Positions 53,402-62,792 of a stretch of DNA of 64,000 nucleotides are shown one piece after another. The position numbers and the translations under genes were made by a program. The stretch is from Onstottus_B arcticum (GTDB lineage Bacteria; Acidobacteriota; Blastocatellia; UBA7656): assembly GCA_038040485.1 (NCBI GenBank), contig JBBPIE010000018.1, positions 62,001 to 126,000 of the forward strand. The letters run 5' to 3'. Position 1 is the first letter of the stretch; each line of letters begins with the position of its first letter. The notes beneath the pieces are model-generated. The model did not search any database and was not told where the DNA came from. It worked only from the letters and a program-made list of their open reading frames with translations.

Positions 53402-54433
53402 TCACACGTGCGCCTCGGCTTTGACGGCCGCCTTCCTGACTTCAGAGACCTCAAGCGGCCCATAAAGGTCTGGTTCACCCTCCGGACGCGTGCGCCATCG
53501 CCGATGAACCCACATCCATTGATCTGGATACCGGCGTGCCCAGCTTTCGATCACCCGCGTGAATCGGGCCGTGTTAACTCGCACTTCCTCTTTGAAGTCG
53601 CCGGTTCTGGTTAGTGGAATCTCGGGCTCAAATCGGAGCCGATGCTTCTTGAGTTGCTCATCCCAGATCAAGACTCCGGGCACAACGGGCGCATCTGTGC
53701 GAAGAGCGAACACCGCGAGCCCAGTAGTCGAACACGCGGGTATTCCGAAGAAGTCACAGAAAACTCCCTGGTCGGCCAGTGTGTTGACATCTATTAACAG
53801 CCCTACATCTTCTCCTCGCCTGAGTATCTCGAGTACAGGTTTGACGGCGTTATTCTTGTCTATGACACGGTTGCCCGAAAGCTCTCGATAGCTGTTGATC
53901 ATTCTATCCAGAAGCGGATTGTCGAGCGGCCGCACGAGGAAGTTCAAGGGGTGACCGTACACTCCATGCGCGAAGGCGCAAAGCTCCCACGCTCCGAAGT
54001 GCCCTGTAAGCAGGAGGACGCCGCGTCCGCGCTCAGCAGCGCGTTGATAGTTCTCGAAGCCGTCATAAACGACGATCTCGCTGATCGAGCGATGGGTGAT
54101 CTTTGGAAACTGAGAGAACTCGCCCAATGACCTTCCGAGACTGTCGAAGACTCTTTCAAGCGTTGTGCGCCTCGCCTCTGTGCTCATTTCCGGCATGGCC
54201 AGCGCGAGGTTTCTTTCACCCACTCTGGTCAGCCGCCGATGCACGAGCCCGGCAGTGCGAGCCAACCCTTGCCCGAGGGCAACGGCCGCCCTGCGGGGCA
54301 ACAAGCCAAGTGCTTTCAGCAGGAGCCACGCAGGCACAAACTCGCCGACGTTTCGAAGCTCGCTTCTGGGTTTGCCAGGCACGTCTGACCGTAACATTCG
54401 GTCATGATGCATGTCAATTTGAGCACCAGGCAT
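53402..54433 (-). CDS. LpxL/HtrB-family lipid acyltransferase
   Basis: The 343-residue protein has a hydrophobic, basic N-terminal region (VPAWLLLKALGLLPRRAAVALGQGLA), the catalytic LLTGHFGAWELCAF with His and Glu in an H-x4-E motif, FLVRPLDNPLLDRM, and the C-terminal PDQWMWVHRRWRTRP typical of the family. It transfers an acyl chain to lipid A or a related lipid at the inner membrane. The first about 30 residues may not be translated, since later starts exist. No other lipid A gene is in the window, so the acceptor is uncertain. Confidence 0.88.
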   Translation of the reverse strand: MPGAQIDMHHDRMLRSDVPGKPRSELRNVGEFVPAWLLLKALGLLPRRAAVALGQGLARTAGLVHRRLTRVGERNLALAMPEMSTEARRTTLERVFDSLGRSLGEFSQFPKITHRSISEIVVYDGFENYQRAAERGRGVLLLTGHFGAWELCAFAHGVYGHPLNFLVRPLDNPLLDRMINSYRELSGNRVIDKNNAVKPVLEILRRGEDVGLLIDVNTLADQGVFCDFFGIPACSTTGLAVFALRTDAPVVPGVLIWDEQLKKHRLRFEPEIPLTRTGDFKEEVRVNTARFTRVIESWARRYPDQWMWVHRRWRTRPEGEPDLYGPLEVSEVRKAAVKAEAHV

Positions 54434-54591
54434 CGCTCTCGGGCGAGGCTCTGCCGTACTCGGACACCTTGACTCGGCTGGTCCAGCGGTCCAGGCAGCT
54501 AAACTCTTGCCTGCCAGAGAGCTTTAAGTTATCCTTCCGCCAGTTGCCCCTACCTGATTAACTTCCTCCGCCTCCAGAGTCTGGGTTTTCC

Positions 54592-55452
54592 ATGATCAGC
54601 TTTCTCCGACAATCACACATCGCAGAGGGTCGAGTTGCGCTGCTTGTCGTTGTCTTGCTGCTGCCGAGTGCGGTTCTCGCTCAGAAGCAGCCGGCGGCGC
54701 GCAAAAAAACTCCGAGCCTTACAACCGAAGACATGGTCAAGTCGGCAGTCCAGCCGTCTTCTTCAAGCGAACGCGACTCTGAGACGGATAAGAATGTTGA
54801 CGCTGTTTCGGCGAACTCGCCGCCACTCGACTCAGCGGGAACGGTGAGCGCGGAGGAACAGTTGTGGCGCGAGCAACTCGCGGAAGCCCGTACGCGTGCA
54901 AAAGCGGCTGAACGCGCGGCTGAAGAGGCAGAGCTTCGCATCACTGCCCTTCGAAACCAGCTTTCCGTTTCCGGGCAGACGCCGCAACAGAGAAACGAAA
55001 CGGCGGCAGAGTTGAACGAAGCGGGCAGGCAACTAAACGAGCTCCGGGCTGCAGCGAAGGCCGCAGCAGAAGAACTCGCTGGCCTCATCGAGTCGGGACG
55101 TCTGAAAAAGTTTAGTGAGTCTCAGGAACCGGGGCCGACGGCTGCCAATGGAAGCGCTAACCATGACTACTACAAGTCCCGCTTCGCTGCGCTCAACGAA
55201 ACGCTTCAGCAAGCCGAGCGGCGCGTGCAGTTGTATGACAATCGAGTCCGAGATGTCAGCCAACGCATTTTACAGACGGGCGGTAAAAACGGCGGCGACA
55301 GCTTCTACCTCGCACACCTTCAGGAAGAACGCCAGGAAGCGCAGCACCAATTGGATGATGCGCGCGCCGCAATGGCGAAAGCGCTCAGCGATCTTGATGC
55401 CCTCAAAGAAGAAGCTCGGCGCGCCGGTGTTCCGCCGGGGGTCTTCCGGTAG
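54592..55452 (+). CDS. secreted coiled-coil protein of unknown function
   Basis: The 286-residue product starts with a signal peptide (VALLVVVLLLPSAVLAQKQ). A Ser/Thr-rich linker (about 40-85) precedes two coiled-coil stretches with many Ala, Glu and Arg: LWREQLAEARTRAKAAERAA to about 185, and HYLAHLQEER-like sequence to the end. It has no enzymatic motif. It may act in the periplasm as a scaffold. It is divergent from the acyltransferase and 164 bp ahead of the NtrC-type regulator, which may share its transcript. Confidence 0.75.
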   Translation: MISFLRQSHIAEGRVALLVVVLLLPSAVLAQKQPAARKKTPSLTTEDMVKSAVQPSSSSERDSETDKNVDAVSANSPPLDSAGTVSAEEQLWREQLAEARTRAKAAERAAEEAELRITALRNQLSVSGQTPQQRNETAAELNEAGRQLNELRAAAKAAAEELAGLIESGRLKKFSESQEPGPTAANGSANHDYYKSRFAALNETLQQAERRVQLYDNRVRDVSQRILQTGGKNGGDSFYLAHLQEERQEAQHQLDDARAAMAKALSDLDALKEEARRAGVPPGVFR

Positions 55453-55616
55453 CTTTAAGCCCTGCTGGGAACGTGGGTGTCTCGCACAGGCTCCCAGTAG
55501 ACATGCTCTCGCTGCTTCGTATCGAGTTGAATCGAGGCTCCCCCGAACCGGCCGGCCAAACACAATCGCGCGCTCGCGACCGTTAGCATAGTCAAGCCGC
55601 AACATAATACTTAATA

Positions 55617-56999
55617 ATGGCAGAGATATTACTAGTTGAAGATAAAGAGAGCCTGCGGCAGATGCTGCGCATGACGCTTCAAAGCGCGGGGCACTCGGTA
55701 GACGAGGCAAGCGACGGAGCTGAAGCTCGCCGCCGCCTCAACGAAACGCGATACAAGGTTGTCCTAACCGACTTGAAGATGCCTCGCGCGGACGGGCTCG
55801 AGGTGCTACGCGCCGCGAAAGCAGCCGACGCCGATACTTCGGTAATTCTTCTGACGGCTTATGGCACCATCGACGAAGCTGTTCAGGCCATGAAGGAAGG
55901 CGCGTACGAGTTCCTTCAAAAGCCAGTGGATAGCCGCCACCTCTTGCTATTGGTAGAGCGCGCGCTCGAGCAAGCGCGACTCCGAGCCGAGAACGTACTG
56001 CTTCGAGACGAGTACACGCGCCGGTTCGGCTTCCCTAAGATCATCGGCGACTCGCCCGCAATGCAAAAAGTCGGCAGTGAGATCCAGCGTCTTGCGCCAA
56101 CACCTACCACAGCGCTGCTGCTCGGCGAATCGGGCACGGGCAAGGAGCTATTCGCCCGCGCGATACATCATCTCAGCCCGAGGCGAGACTCGCCCTTCAT
56201 TGCAATCAACTGCGCAGCCATTCCGGACACCTTGATCGAGAACGAACTATTCGGCCATGAGAAGGGCGCCTACACCGGAGCGGATCAGCGGCGAGCCGGC
56301 AAGTTCGAGCTTGCCGCGCGTGGGACAATATTCCTTGACGAAATAAGCGAGATTGCGCCGGCCGTGCAGTCGAAGCTGCTGCGCGTGCTGGAGGAACGAA
56401 AGGTGAACCGTCTTGGCGGATCGGCGGACATTGACGTCGATGTGCGGGTCATAGCGGCGACCAATCGCGATCTGAAGGGCGCGGTCCAGGCAAAACAGTT
56501 TCGCGAAGACCTCTATTTCAGACTCGCTGTCTTTCCGGTTCAGATTCCCGCGCTGCGTGAACGGCGGTCCGACATCCGCCAGCTAGCCGAGTTCTTCGCC
56601 GCGAAGTATGGCCGCGAACTCAAGCGCGCATCTCTAAAGCTGAGCGACGAGGCCGCGTCAGCTCTCGAACAGTACGACTGGCCCGGAAATGTTCGCGAGC
56701 TCCAGAACTGCATCGAGCGCGCCTGCATACTAGCCTGCGGCAACCTGATCGTTCCGGGCGATCTAAACATCACTCCACCTACTGACCGAGTGCTGCGAGA
56801 CCGCAGTCCGTTGCTTGACGGGTTCGACATGCGAGGCTCGCTTTCCGATGTGAGCTCGCGCGCACAGCGGCTCGTTGAGCATCGCAAGATCGACGTCACC
56901 TTGAAGGAGTGCGACTACAACAAGTCTCGCACCGCCGAACGCCTGGGCGTCAGTTACAAGACGCTCTTGACCCGCATCAAGGAACTCGAACTCGAGTGA
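55617..56999 (+). CDS. NtrC-family sigma-54-dependent response regulator
   Basis: The 460-residue protein has a receiver domain (phosphoacceptor D52 in VVLTDLKMPRADG, K102 in QKPVD), an AAA+ domain with Walker A GESGTGKE (170-177), GAYTGA (217-222, contact with sigma-54) and GTIFLDEISE (Walker B), and a C-terminal Fis-type helix-turn-helix (NKSRTAERLGVSYKTLLTRI). It activates sigma-54 promoters on phosphorylation. No sensor kinase gene is adjacent, so its partner is unknown. The ATG lacks a strong ribosome site (TAATAATGG). Confidence 0.94.
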   Translation: MAEILLVEDKESLRQMLRMTLQSAGHSVDEASDGAEARRRLNETRYKVVLTDLKMPRADGLEVLRAAKAADADTSVILLTAYGTIDEAVQAMKEGAYEFLQKPVDSRHLLLLVERALEQARLRAENVLLRDEYTRRFGFPKIIGDSPAMQKVGSEIQRLAPTPTTALLLGESGTGKELFARAIHHLSPRRDSPFIAINCAAIPDTLIENELFGHEKGAYTGADQRRAGKFELAARGTIFLDEISEIAPAVQSKLLRVLEERKVNRLGGSADIDVDVRVIAATNRDLKGAVQAKQFREDLYFRLAVFPVQIPALRERRSDIRQLAEFFAAKYGRELKRASLKLSDEAASALEQYDWPGNVRELQNCIERACILACGNLIVPGDLNITPPTDRVLRDRSPLLDGFDMRGSLSDVSSRAQRLVEHRKIDVTLKECDYNKSRTAERLGVSYKTLLTRIKELELE

Positions 57000-57205
57000 A
57001 AGAACGCAACCGAGAGGGCCTCTCGCCAACAAGCAACAAAACCTACCTGGCCTGCAACTAAGTTTGCGCCCGTCCGCGGGCAGGCAGGCTCCGATTCAAG
57101 ATAAGAGACAATTGCCGCCGACCATGACTCGCCGGGCGCGAGGCGGCGGCGAGTTCACGCGCCCAGCTTGGAGAAGCTTTCCGAAAGCCGATAGAATGAC
57201 CGCCG

Positions 57206-58939
57206 ATGGATCGACCACTCGACGAATCGCCGAAACCCGCATTGGGTAAAGAGTCAATCACCAGGGAAACGAATCAATCGGCGACTGGGGGCGCCGGCGG
57301 TTCGGGCAAGAACCGTCCGCTCTCAAGCGTCGCGCGTTCGGCGGGCATTGTAAGCCTCGCTGTGATGGCCAGCCGCGTACTGGGACTCGCGCGCGAAATG
57401 GTGTTCGCGTACTTCTTTGGTGCTTCCAGGAGTTTTGCCAACGACGCCTACGTGATCGCGTTTCGCATTCCGAACTTGCTGCGTGATCTGTTCGCCGAAG
57501 GCGCGCTTTCCAGCGCCTTCGTTCCAGTCTTTTCCGAATACCTGGTCAAGAAGAATGAGGAAGAAGCGTTCCGGCTCTCAAATCTGGTCGCGACTGGCCT
57601 GATCGTCGTGCTCGGGGCGTTCGTCGTGCTCGGCGTGCTGTTCGCCGGACCTTTGGTGGCATTTATCGCGCCGGGATTCCAATCAGACCCTGCGAAGTTT
57701 GAGCTGACGGTTCGCCTCACTCGAATAATGATGCCGTTCATCTTGCTGGTCGCCCTTGCCGCGCAGGCAATGGGAGTGCTGAACGCGCGCGATCGATTCG
57801 GCATACCGGCTCTCTCGTCTTCATTCTTCAACGTCGGCTCGATAGCCGGCGGACTTGCCGTAGCCGCGCTGCTGACAGATCCGACCTTCTCTCACCCGAT
57901 TCGCGCGATTGTAGAAAAGCCCACCGAGGGAATCATCGGGATGGCGTACGGTGTGTTGATTGGAGGTTTCCTGCAATACGCAGTGCAGTGGCCTAGCCTT
58001 AACCGAGCCGGCTTCAGGTATCGGCCGATGTTGAGCTTCAGTGATCCCGGCGTCCGTCGCATATTCGCATTGATGGGCCCGGCCGTGATCGGCGGGGCGG
58101 CTGTTCAGGTAAACGTGTTGATCAACAGCAACTTCGCTTCGAACATCCCGGGCACCGGGCCGGTTTCATGGCTGAACTATGCGTTCCGGCTTATGCAGTT
58201 TCCGATCGGCGTGTTCGGAGTCGCGATCGCTACCGCGACGCTGCCGGCAATCTCTCGGAGCGCCGCTCGAAAGGACGAAGCTGAGTTCAGACACACGCTC
58301 GCCAGCTCGATGCGGCTGGCGTTTCTGCTGACTATCCCGTCGGCGGTTGGCTTGATAGTGATGGGCCGTCCGATCATCGCGTTGATCTACGAGCGCGGGC
58401 TCTTTGGCGCAGCAGACACTGAGCACACGGCGGCAGCGCTTGGGTTCTTCGCGATGGGGCTGACCGGATATGCCGCGATCAAGATCCTTGCGCCGGCGTT
58501 TTATGCGCTTGGTGATGCGCGCACGCCAATGATTATCAGCCTGCTGTCTATGGCGACGAACTTCGCGATGAACTGGGCGCTGGTGGGAGTGATGCAGGAG
58601 CGCGGGCTGGCTCTGTCTACTTCGACGGTTGCGTTGGTGAATTTCGGCTTGCTCTACGTCATCATGCGAAAGCGAATTAACGGCATCGAAGACCGAAGGA
58701 CGGCGGGCGCGGTCGGCAAGATCCTCATTGCGTCCGCCGCTATGGGCGCTGCCTGTTGGGCGGTGAGTATGGTTTTGAGCCGGACGCTCGGTGACAACTT
58801 CCCGGCAAGACTCACAAACGTGTTGGTCTCAGTCACCATAAGCGCCGTTCTGTTTTATGTGCTCGCTTCGTTTCTTCGCGTCGAGGAGTTGAAGTCCGCA
58901 ACTGGCGCTTTGGTGGGCCGCTTCGTGCGGAAAAGGTGA
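57206..58939 (+). CDS. murJ: lipid II flippase MurJ
   Basis: The 577-residue membrane protein has the MurJ/MviN pattern: about 14 hydrophobic segments, GIVSLAVMASRVLGLAREMVFA at the first helix, SFANDAYVIAFRIPNLLRDLFAEGA and LSSAFVPVFSEYL. It moves lipid II across the inner membrane for peptidoglycan synthesis. The first 45 residues are hydrophilic and specific. The next gene, a HlyD-type protein, starts 7 nt after its stop, so the two may be co-transcribed, though their functions differ. Confidence 0.95.
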   Translation: MDRPLDESPKPALGKESITRETNQSATGGAGGSGKNRPLSSVARSAGIVSLAVMASRVLGLAREMVFAYFFGASRSFANDAYVIAFRIPNLLRDLFAEGALSSAFVPVFSEYLVKKNEEEAFRLSNLVATGLIVVLGAFVVLGVLFAGPLVAFIAPGFQSDPAKFELTVRLTRIMMPFILLVALAAQAMGVLNARDRFGIPALSSSFFNVGSIAGGLAVAALLTDPTFSHPIRAIVEKPTEGIIGMAYGVLIGGFLQYAVQWPSLNRAGFRYRPMLSFSDPGVRRIFALMGPAVIGGAAVQVNVLINSNFASNIPGTGPVSWLNYAFRLMQFPIGVFGVAIATATLPAISRSAARKDEAEFRHTLASSMRLAFLLTIPSAVGLIVMGRPIIALIYERGLFGAADTEHTAAALGFFAMGLTGYAAIKILAPAFYALGDARTPMIISLLSMATNFAMNWALVGVMQERGLALSTSTVALVNFGLLYVIMRKRINGIEDRRTAGAVGKILIASAAMGAACWAVSMVLSRTLGDNFPARLTNVLVSVTISAVLFYVLASFLRVEELKSATGALVGRFVRKR

Positions 58940-58946
58940 CTTAGTG

Positions 58947-60095
58947 ATGGCTGGTAGCTTCAGAAGACCAATCGCAATCCTAATCGTGGTAGCCGCTCTC
59001 ATCGGCGTAGCGGCAGCCTGGAAGTTCCTGAGTGGCCGCGCTGAGTCCAACAAGCTTGTCTTGTCGGGCACGATCGAGGCGGACGAGATACACGTCGGTT
59101 CAAAGGTGAGCGGCCGAATCGCCGAAGTGCTCGTAACAGAAGGTCAGGAGGTGAAGGAGGGACAGCCGCTCATTCGATTCGAGCGGTACGATCTCGATGC
59201 GCGACGCGCTGACGCGGTCGCCGCGATCGCCCAGGCCCAAGCGAACTATCAGAAGACGCTGAGCTGGTTCAGACCCGAGGAGCTTGCCGCTGCGAAGGCT
59301 CAAGCCGAGGCGGCGTGGATGAGCTACGAGATGGCGCGCAATGGACCGCGCAAGCAGGAGATTGATACGGCTCGCGCTGACCTCAACGCAGCGGATGCCG
59401 ACTACCAGGTTGGCAGAGCGACGCTTGCGAGGATAGAACGGCTGGCTCTCGACGGTGTAGTGTCGAAGCAGGACTACGACAATGCGAAGGCGGCGGCTGA
59501 TCGAGCGAGCGCCGCGCGCGAGGCTGCGCGCCAAAAGCTGGACCTCCTTCTGGCGGGCACGAGACCCGAAGAAATTGCGCGCGCCGAGCGCCAGTTCAAA
59601 CAAGCTGCAGCCAACCGCGAAATGGTTGAAAACGGCGGTCGCAAAGAGGACATCGCAGCCGCAAAGGCTCAAGTGGATCGCGCCCGCTCGGCCCTGGAGC
59701 AGATCGAAACCCAGCTTGCGGAGCTTGAAGTCAAAGCGCCCGCGGACGCCGTCATCGAAGTCTTCCAACTGCGGCCGGGCGACCTGATAAGCCCTAACTC
59801 GCCTGTTGCGACGCTTCTTGAACCTGATCGGCTTTACGTCCGCGTCTACGTGCCCGAGCCCGATCTGATTCGCGTTCGCCTTGAAGACGAAGTACCGGTT
59901 CACGTTGACGGCGCCGGGGGCGAGAGCTTCAAAGGCAAGATAGAACACATCGCGAGCCGCGGAGAGTTTACGCCTCGGAACATCCAGACACGCAGCGAGC
60001 GCGAGCATCAGGTGTTCGCTGTGCGTGTCCGCCTCGACAACAGCTCGCGCAAGCTCCGAGGCGGAATGGCCGCCGATGTCAGCATTTCGAAGTGA
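58947..60095 (+). CDS. HlyD/YbhG-type membrane fusion protein
   Basis: The ATG at 58947 gives 382 residues; an overlapping GTG at 58944 is less likely given AAAAGG upstream. It has an N-terminal membrane helix (PIAILIVVAALIGVAAAWKF), a split lipoyl/barrel-sandwich domain (GTIEADEIHVGSKVSGRIAEVLVTEGQEV and VKAPADAVIEVFQLRPGDLI) and a long coiled-coil hairpin between. It links an inner-membrane ABC exporter to an outer-membrane channel. The following ATPase and permease genes complete a YbhGFSR-like exporter. The substrate is unknown. Confidence 0.92.
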   Translation: MAGSFRRPIAILIVVAALIGVAAAWKFLSGRAESNKLVLSGTIEADEIHVGSKVSGRIAEVLVTEGQEVKEGQPLIRFERYDLDARRADAVAAIAQAQANYQKTLSWFRPEELAAAKAQAEAAWMSYEMARNGPRKQEIDTARADLNAADADYQVGRATLARIERLALDGVVSKQDYDNAKAAADRASAAREAARQKLDLLLAGTRPEEIARAERQFKQAAANREMVENGGRKEDIAAAKAQVDRARSALEQIETQLAELEVKAPADAVIEVFQLRPGDLISPNSPVATLLEPDRLYVRVYVPEPDLIRVRLEDEVPVHVDGAGGESFKGKIEHIASRGEFTPRNIQTRSEREHQVFAVRVRLDNSSRKLRGGMAADVSISK

Positions 60096-60103
60096 CGAAT
60101 AGC

Positions 60104-60203
60104 AACCACAGATGAACACAGATAAACACAGATGGAACTGGCAGTGAATTCAGGCAGTTCCCTACGATTTTCCTCCGTGTTCATCTGTGTTCATCTGTGG
60201 TTC
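60104..60203. repeat. inverted repeat of CACAGATGAA units
   Basis: The left arm (60104-60135) has three CACAGAT cores spaced 10 bp; the right arm (60171-60203) is its near-complement. It separates the fusion-protein and ATPase genes. A long RNA hairpin would form between these two cistrons and could lower expression of the second. Confidence 0.93.
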
Positions 60204-60219
60204 CCATGCCGAGTGAACA

Positions 60220-61182
60220 ATGACCGCAGCGATAGAAATTGACGGACTCACCAAACGATTCGGGCACTTCACTGCCGTCGACGATGTGAGGCTCTCGGTG
60301 CTCAGCGGTGAGATATTTGGCTTCCTCGGGCCTAACGGCTCGGGCAAGTCTACGATCATCAAGATGCTTTGCGGGCTGCTCACCCCCACTGCGGGGACGG
60401 CGCGGGTGATCGGTTTCGATATCCTGAAACAGATCGACGAGATTCGAATGAACATCGGCTACATGTCCCAGCAGTTCAGTTTGTATCAAGACCTGACCGT
60501 GTGGGAGAACATAAACTTCTACGCGCACGTGTATGGTTTGAAGGGCGAGCGGCTCACTCAGCGGCGCGATGCGGTCATCGATCTGACTCACATAGCACCG
60601 TTCATCGGTCGTCGCGCGGGCAATCTGTCCGGCGGATGGAAACAGCGGCTTGCGGTTGCGTGCGCGCTTGTGCACGAACCTAAGCTGATCTTTCTCGATG
60701 AGCCTACCGCAGGCATAGACCCGGTCGCGCGCCGCGAGTTGTGGGACCTTTTCTTTCAGTTGTCCGGCGCCGGCATAACGCTGTTCGTGACTACGCACTA
60801 CATGGACGAGGCCGAGCGGTGCGCGCGAGTTGGTTACATCTACAACTCCAAGCTCATCACTTACGGCGAGCCCGACGACTTGAAGCACCTGCCCGACGTT
60901 ACGCCGGAAGATGCCAAATGGGCGGAGGTGACTTGCTCGAACACGACGGTTGCGCTGGTCGAGCTTAAGCGCGCGCCGTACGTGCGAAACGCGACAATCT
61001 TCGGACAGTCGATTCACTTATTGATGGATCGCGATGAACCACTCGACCTAATCAAATCCTCGCTCGACCAGATCGGAATTAAGGACGCGGAGGTTGCCCC
61101 CGCAAGGCCTTCGCTTGAAGATGTGTTCGTAACGCTGACGAAGCGGCACTCGGAGAACGGGAAGGAGGTTCGTGATGCGTGA
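60220..61182 (+). CDS. ABC transporter ATP-binding protein (YbhF-like)
   Basis: The 320-residue protein has Walker A (GPNGSGKST), signature LSGGWKQRL, Walker B KLIFLDEPTAGID and the switch His (FVTTHYMDEAER). It is of the DrrA/YbhF group, coupled to ABC-2 permeases. The last codons and stop (VRDA then TGA) lie inside the left arm of an inverted repeat, so the original C-terminus may have been altered. It works with the upstream HlyD-type protein and downstream permease. Confidence 0.93.
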   Translation: MTAAIEIDGLTKRFGHFTAVDDVRLSVLSGEIFGFLGPNGSGKSTIIKMLCGLLTPTAGTARVIGFDILKQIDEIRMNIGYMSQQFSLYQDLTVWENINFYAHVYGLKGERLTQRRDAVIDLTHIAPFIGRRAGNLSGGWKQRLAVACALVHEPKLIFLDEPTAGIDPVARRELWDLFFQLSGAGITLFVTTHYMDEAERCARVGYIYNSKLITYGEPDDLKHLPDVTPEDAKWAEVTCSNTTVALVELKRAPYVRNATIFGQSIHLLMDRDEPLDLIKSSLDQIGIKDAEVAPARPSLEDVFVTLTKRHSENGKEVRDA

Positions 61183-61251
61183 TGCGTGATCCGTGAGTCA
61201 GGATGAGGCATTCGAACCTCCTGAGTCACGAATCACGCATCACGCATCACG
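61171..61251. repeat. CGTGATG heptamer inverted repeat
   Basis: Three 7-bp units (CGTGATG, CGTGATG, CGTGATC) begin at 61171, and their complement (ATCACGCATCACGCATCACG) ends at 61251. GGAGGTTCG (61164-61172) also pairs with CGAACCTCC (61213-61221), giving an alternative fold. The stop codon of the ATPase gene is within the left arm. Confidence 0.93.
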
Positions 61252-61257
61252 ACAGCC

Positions 61258-62376
61258 ATGTTTAGAGGCTTCGGATCAATCTTCTACAAAGAAATCATCC
61301 AGATCAGCCGCGATCCGATCACGCTGCTGCTGATGCTGGTTGTTCCGATGATCCAGTTGGCGGTGTTCGGCTACGCCATCAACACCGACGTGCGCGACAT
61401 CAAAACAGCGGTCTATAACCTGGATTTAGGTCGCCAGTCGCGAGAACTGCTCGCGGCCTTTGAGAATACCGACTACTTCATGATCACTCAAAACGTAGGC
61501 TCGGACGAGGAGCTGAACAACGCGATAGTTTCCGGCAAGGCTAAGGTTGGGATCAAGATTCCGCCGGACTACTCCGATCGACTTGCAACCAACCGGCAGG
61601 CGACCGTGCTGGTGTTGATCGACGGCTCGGATTCGAGCATCGCAAGTCAGAGCTTGCAGGTTGCGTCTGCGGTTGGGCTGACCGAGTCGCTGCGGCGGAT
61701 AACCACCGGTGTAGAGAGCCGCACTTCGAACCTGGCGATCGAGATTCGGCCCAAGATGTTGTTCAACCCCGACTCGCGCTCCGCGAACTTTATGGTGCCG
61801 GGCTTGATCGCGATAATCCTCCAGGTGATCACGACGATGCTGACCGCCTTCTCGATCGTTCGCGAGCGCGAGCGCGGAACGCTCGAGCAATTGCTGGTCA
61901 CGCCGGTCCGACCGTTTGGGTTGATGCTTGGCAAACTGGTGCCGTATGCGCTGGTAGGGTTCTTCGAGACGTGCACTGTGCTTGCGGTTATGCGATTCGT
62001 CTTCGCCGTGCCGATTCACGGTTCGATTATCTTGCTTCTGTCGTTGTCGATAATTTTCTTGTTCACCGCGCTGGCGATCGGTCTGCTGATCTCGACCAGG
62101 GCGCAGAATCAAATGCAAGCCTTGCAGTTAGCCTGGCTAATAATGCTGCCTTCGTTTCTGCTCTCGGGGTTCATGTTTCCGCGTGATTCGATGCCCGTCG
62201 TCATGCAAGTCGTCGGGTCGCTTGTCCCGGCCACGCACTTCATCGAGATCATTCGCGGCATCGTGTTGAGAGGGGCAACTCTACGCGAACTGCTGCCGGA
62301 GGTTGCGATCCTCAGTCTGATGGGCCTTGTGCTGCTGGTGTTGAGCGCGATGCGATTCAGAAAGGGGTTGGTTTGA
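61258..62376 (+). CDS. ABC-2 type permease (YbhS/YbhR-like)
   Basis: The 372-residue protein has one N-terminal membrane helix (PITLLLMLVVPMIQLAVFGYA), a large periplasmic domain (about 45-175) and five C-terminal membrane segments with the ABC-2 signature ERERGTLEQLLVTPVRPF. SLVPATHFIEIIRGIVLRG and the ending VLLVLSAMRFRKGL are typical of the family. Only one permease follows the ATPase, while YbhFSR systems usually have two, so it may function as a homodimer. It lies directly behind the heptamer repeat with no clear ribosome site. Confidence 0.93.
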   Translation: MFRGFGSIFYKEIIQISRDPITLLLMLVVPMIQLAVFGYAINTDVRDIKTAVYNLDLGRQSRELLAAFENTDYFMITQNVGSDEELNNAIVSGKAKVGIKIPPDYSDRLATNRQATVLVLIDGSDSSIASQSLQVASAVGLTESLRRITTGVESRTSNLAIEIRPKMLFNPDSRSANFMVPGLIAIILQVITTMLTAFSIVRERERGTLEQLLVTPVRPFGLMLGKLVPYALVGFFETCTVLAVMRFVFAVPIHGSIILLLSLSIIFLFTALAIGLLISTRAQNQMQALQLAWLIMLPSFLLSGFMFPRDSMPVVMQVVGSLVPATHFIEIIRGIVLRGATLRELLPEVAILSLMGLVLLVLSAMRFRKGLV

Positions 62377-62792
62377 AAAACAAGCAGGCGCTGCAAGTCT
62401 GAACTTCCGACCCGCAGCGCCCGGTGAGTAATGGAGGAGGAGGATTCACCCCAAGCGACTATGCTCAGAATAAAAGGCAGAACCGCGACTATCAGGCGCA
62501 TTAAGATTCGTCGCGATCAACTGCCGTTTGTCACTCACACCAGTAATAACGCGATGCCTGCGATTGAGTTTCAAAAGAATTCTGAGGAAGTTCTTGTGCG
62601 CCTTGCTTGCGATCACAAAAGAAAAACGGGACACCGTGGCACGCGTCCCGTTCTTTAAGGAGAAGGATCTACTGTTCTGAACTAGCAACCCCGGCTTTGG
62701 CTGAACCGCCCTGAACTTCTCGTTTCAACCTCTGCCAGGATCGTTGCTCACTTTCAATAAACGCGAATGCCGCTGCTTTGTTCCCAGTTTTG
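62377..62792. other. intergenic region between convergent genes
   Basis: About 415 bp. A short plus-strand frame at 62431-62658 has GGAGGAGG near its start but runs into the terminator hairpin and shows no family resemblance, so I do not call it a gene. The one supported element is the terminator at 62611-62652. Confidence 0.55.
62611..62652 (-). terminator. rho-independent terminator, best on minus strand
   Basis: AACGGGAC (62625-62632) pairs with GTCCCGTT (62645-62652) around a 12-nt loop. On the minus strand the stem is followed by TTTCTTTTGTG, a strong T-tract; on the plus strand only CTTT follows. It lies about 140 nt after the zinc-peptidase stop. Confidence 0.75.

Noticed and set aside
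62431..62658. Small plus-strand gene with GGAGGAGG
   Set aside because: The frame runs through a terminator hairpin and the product has no recognisable pattern; it is more likely leader-like noise.
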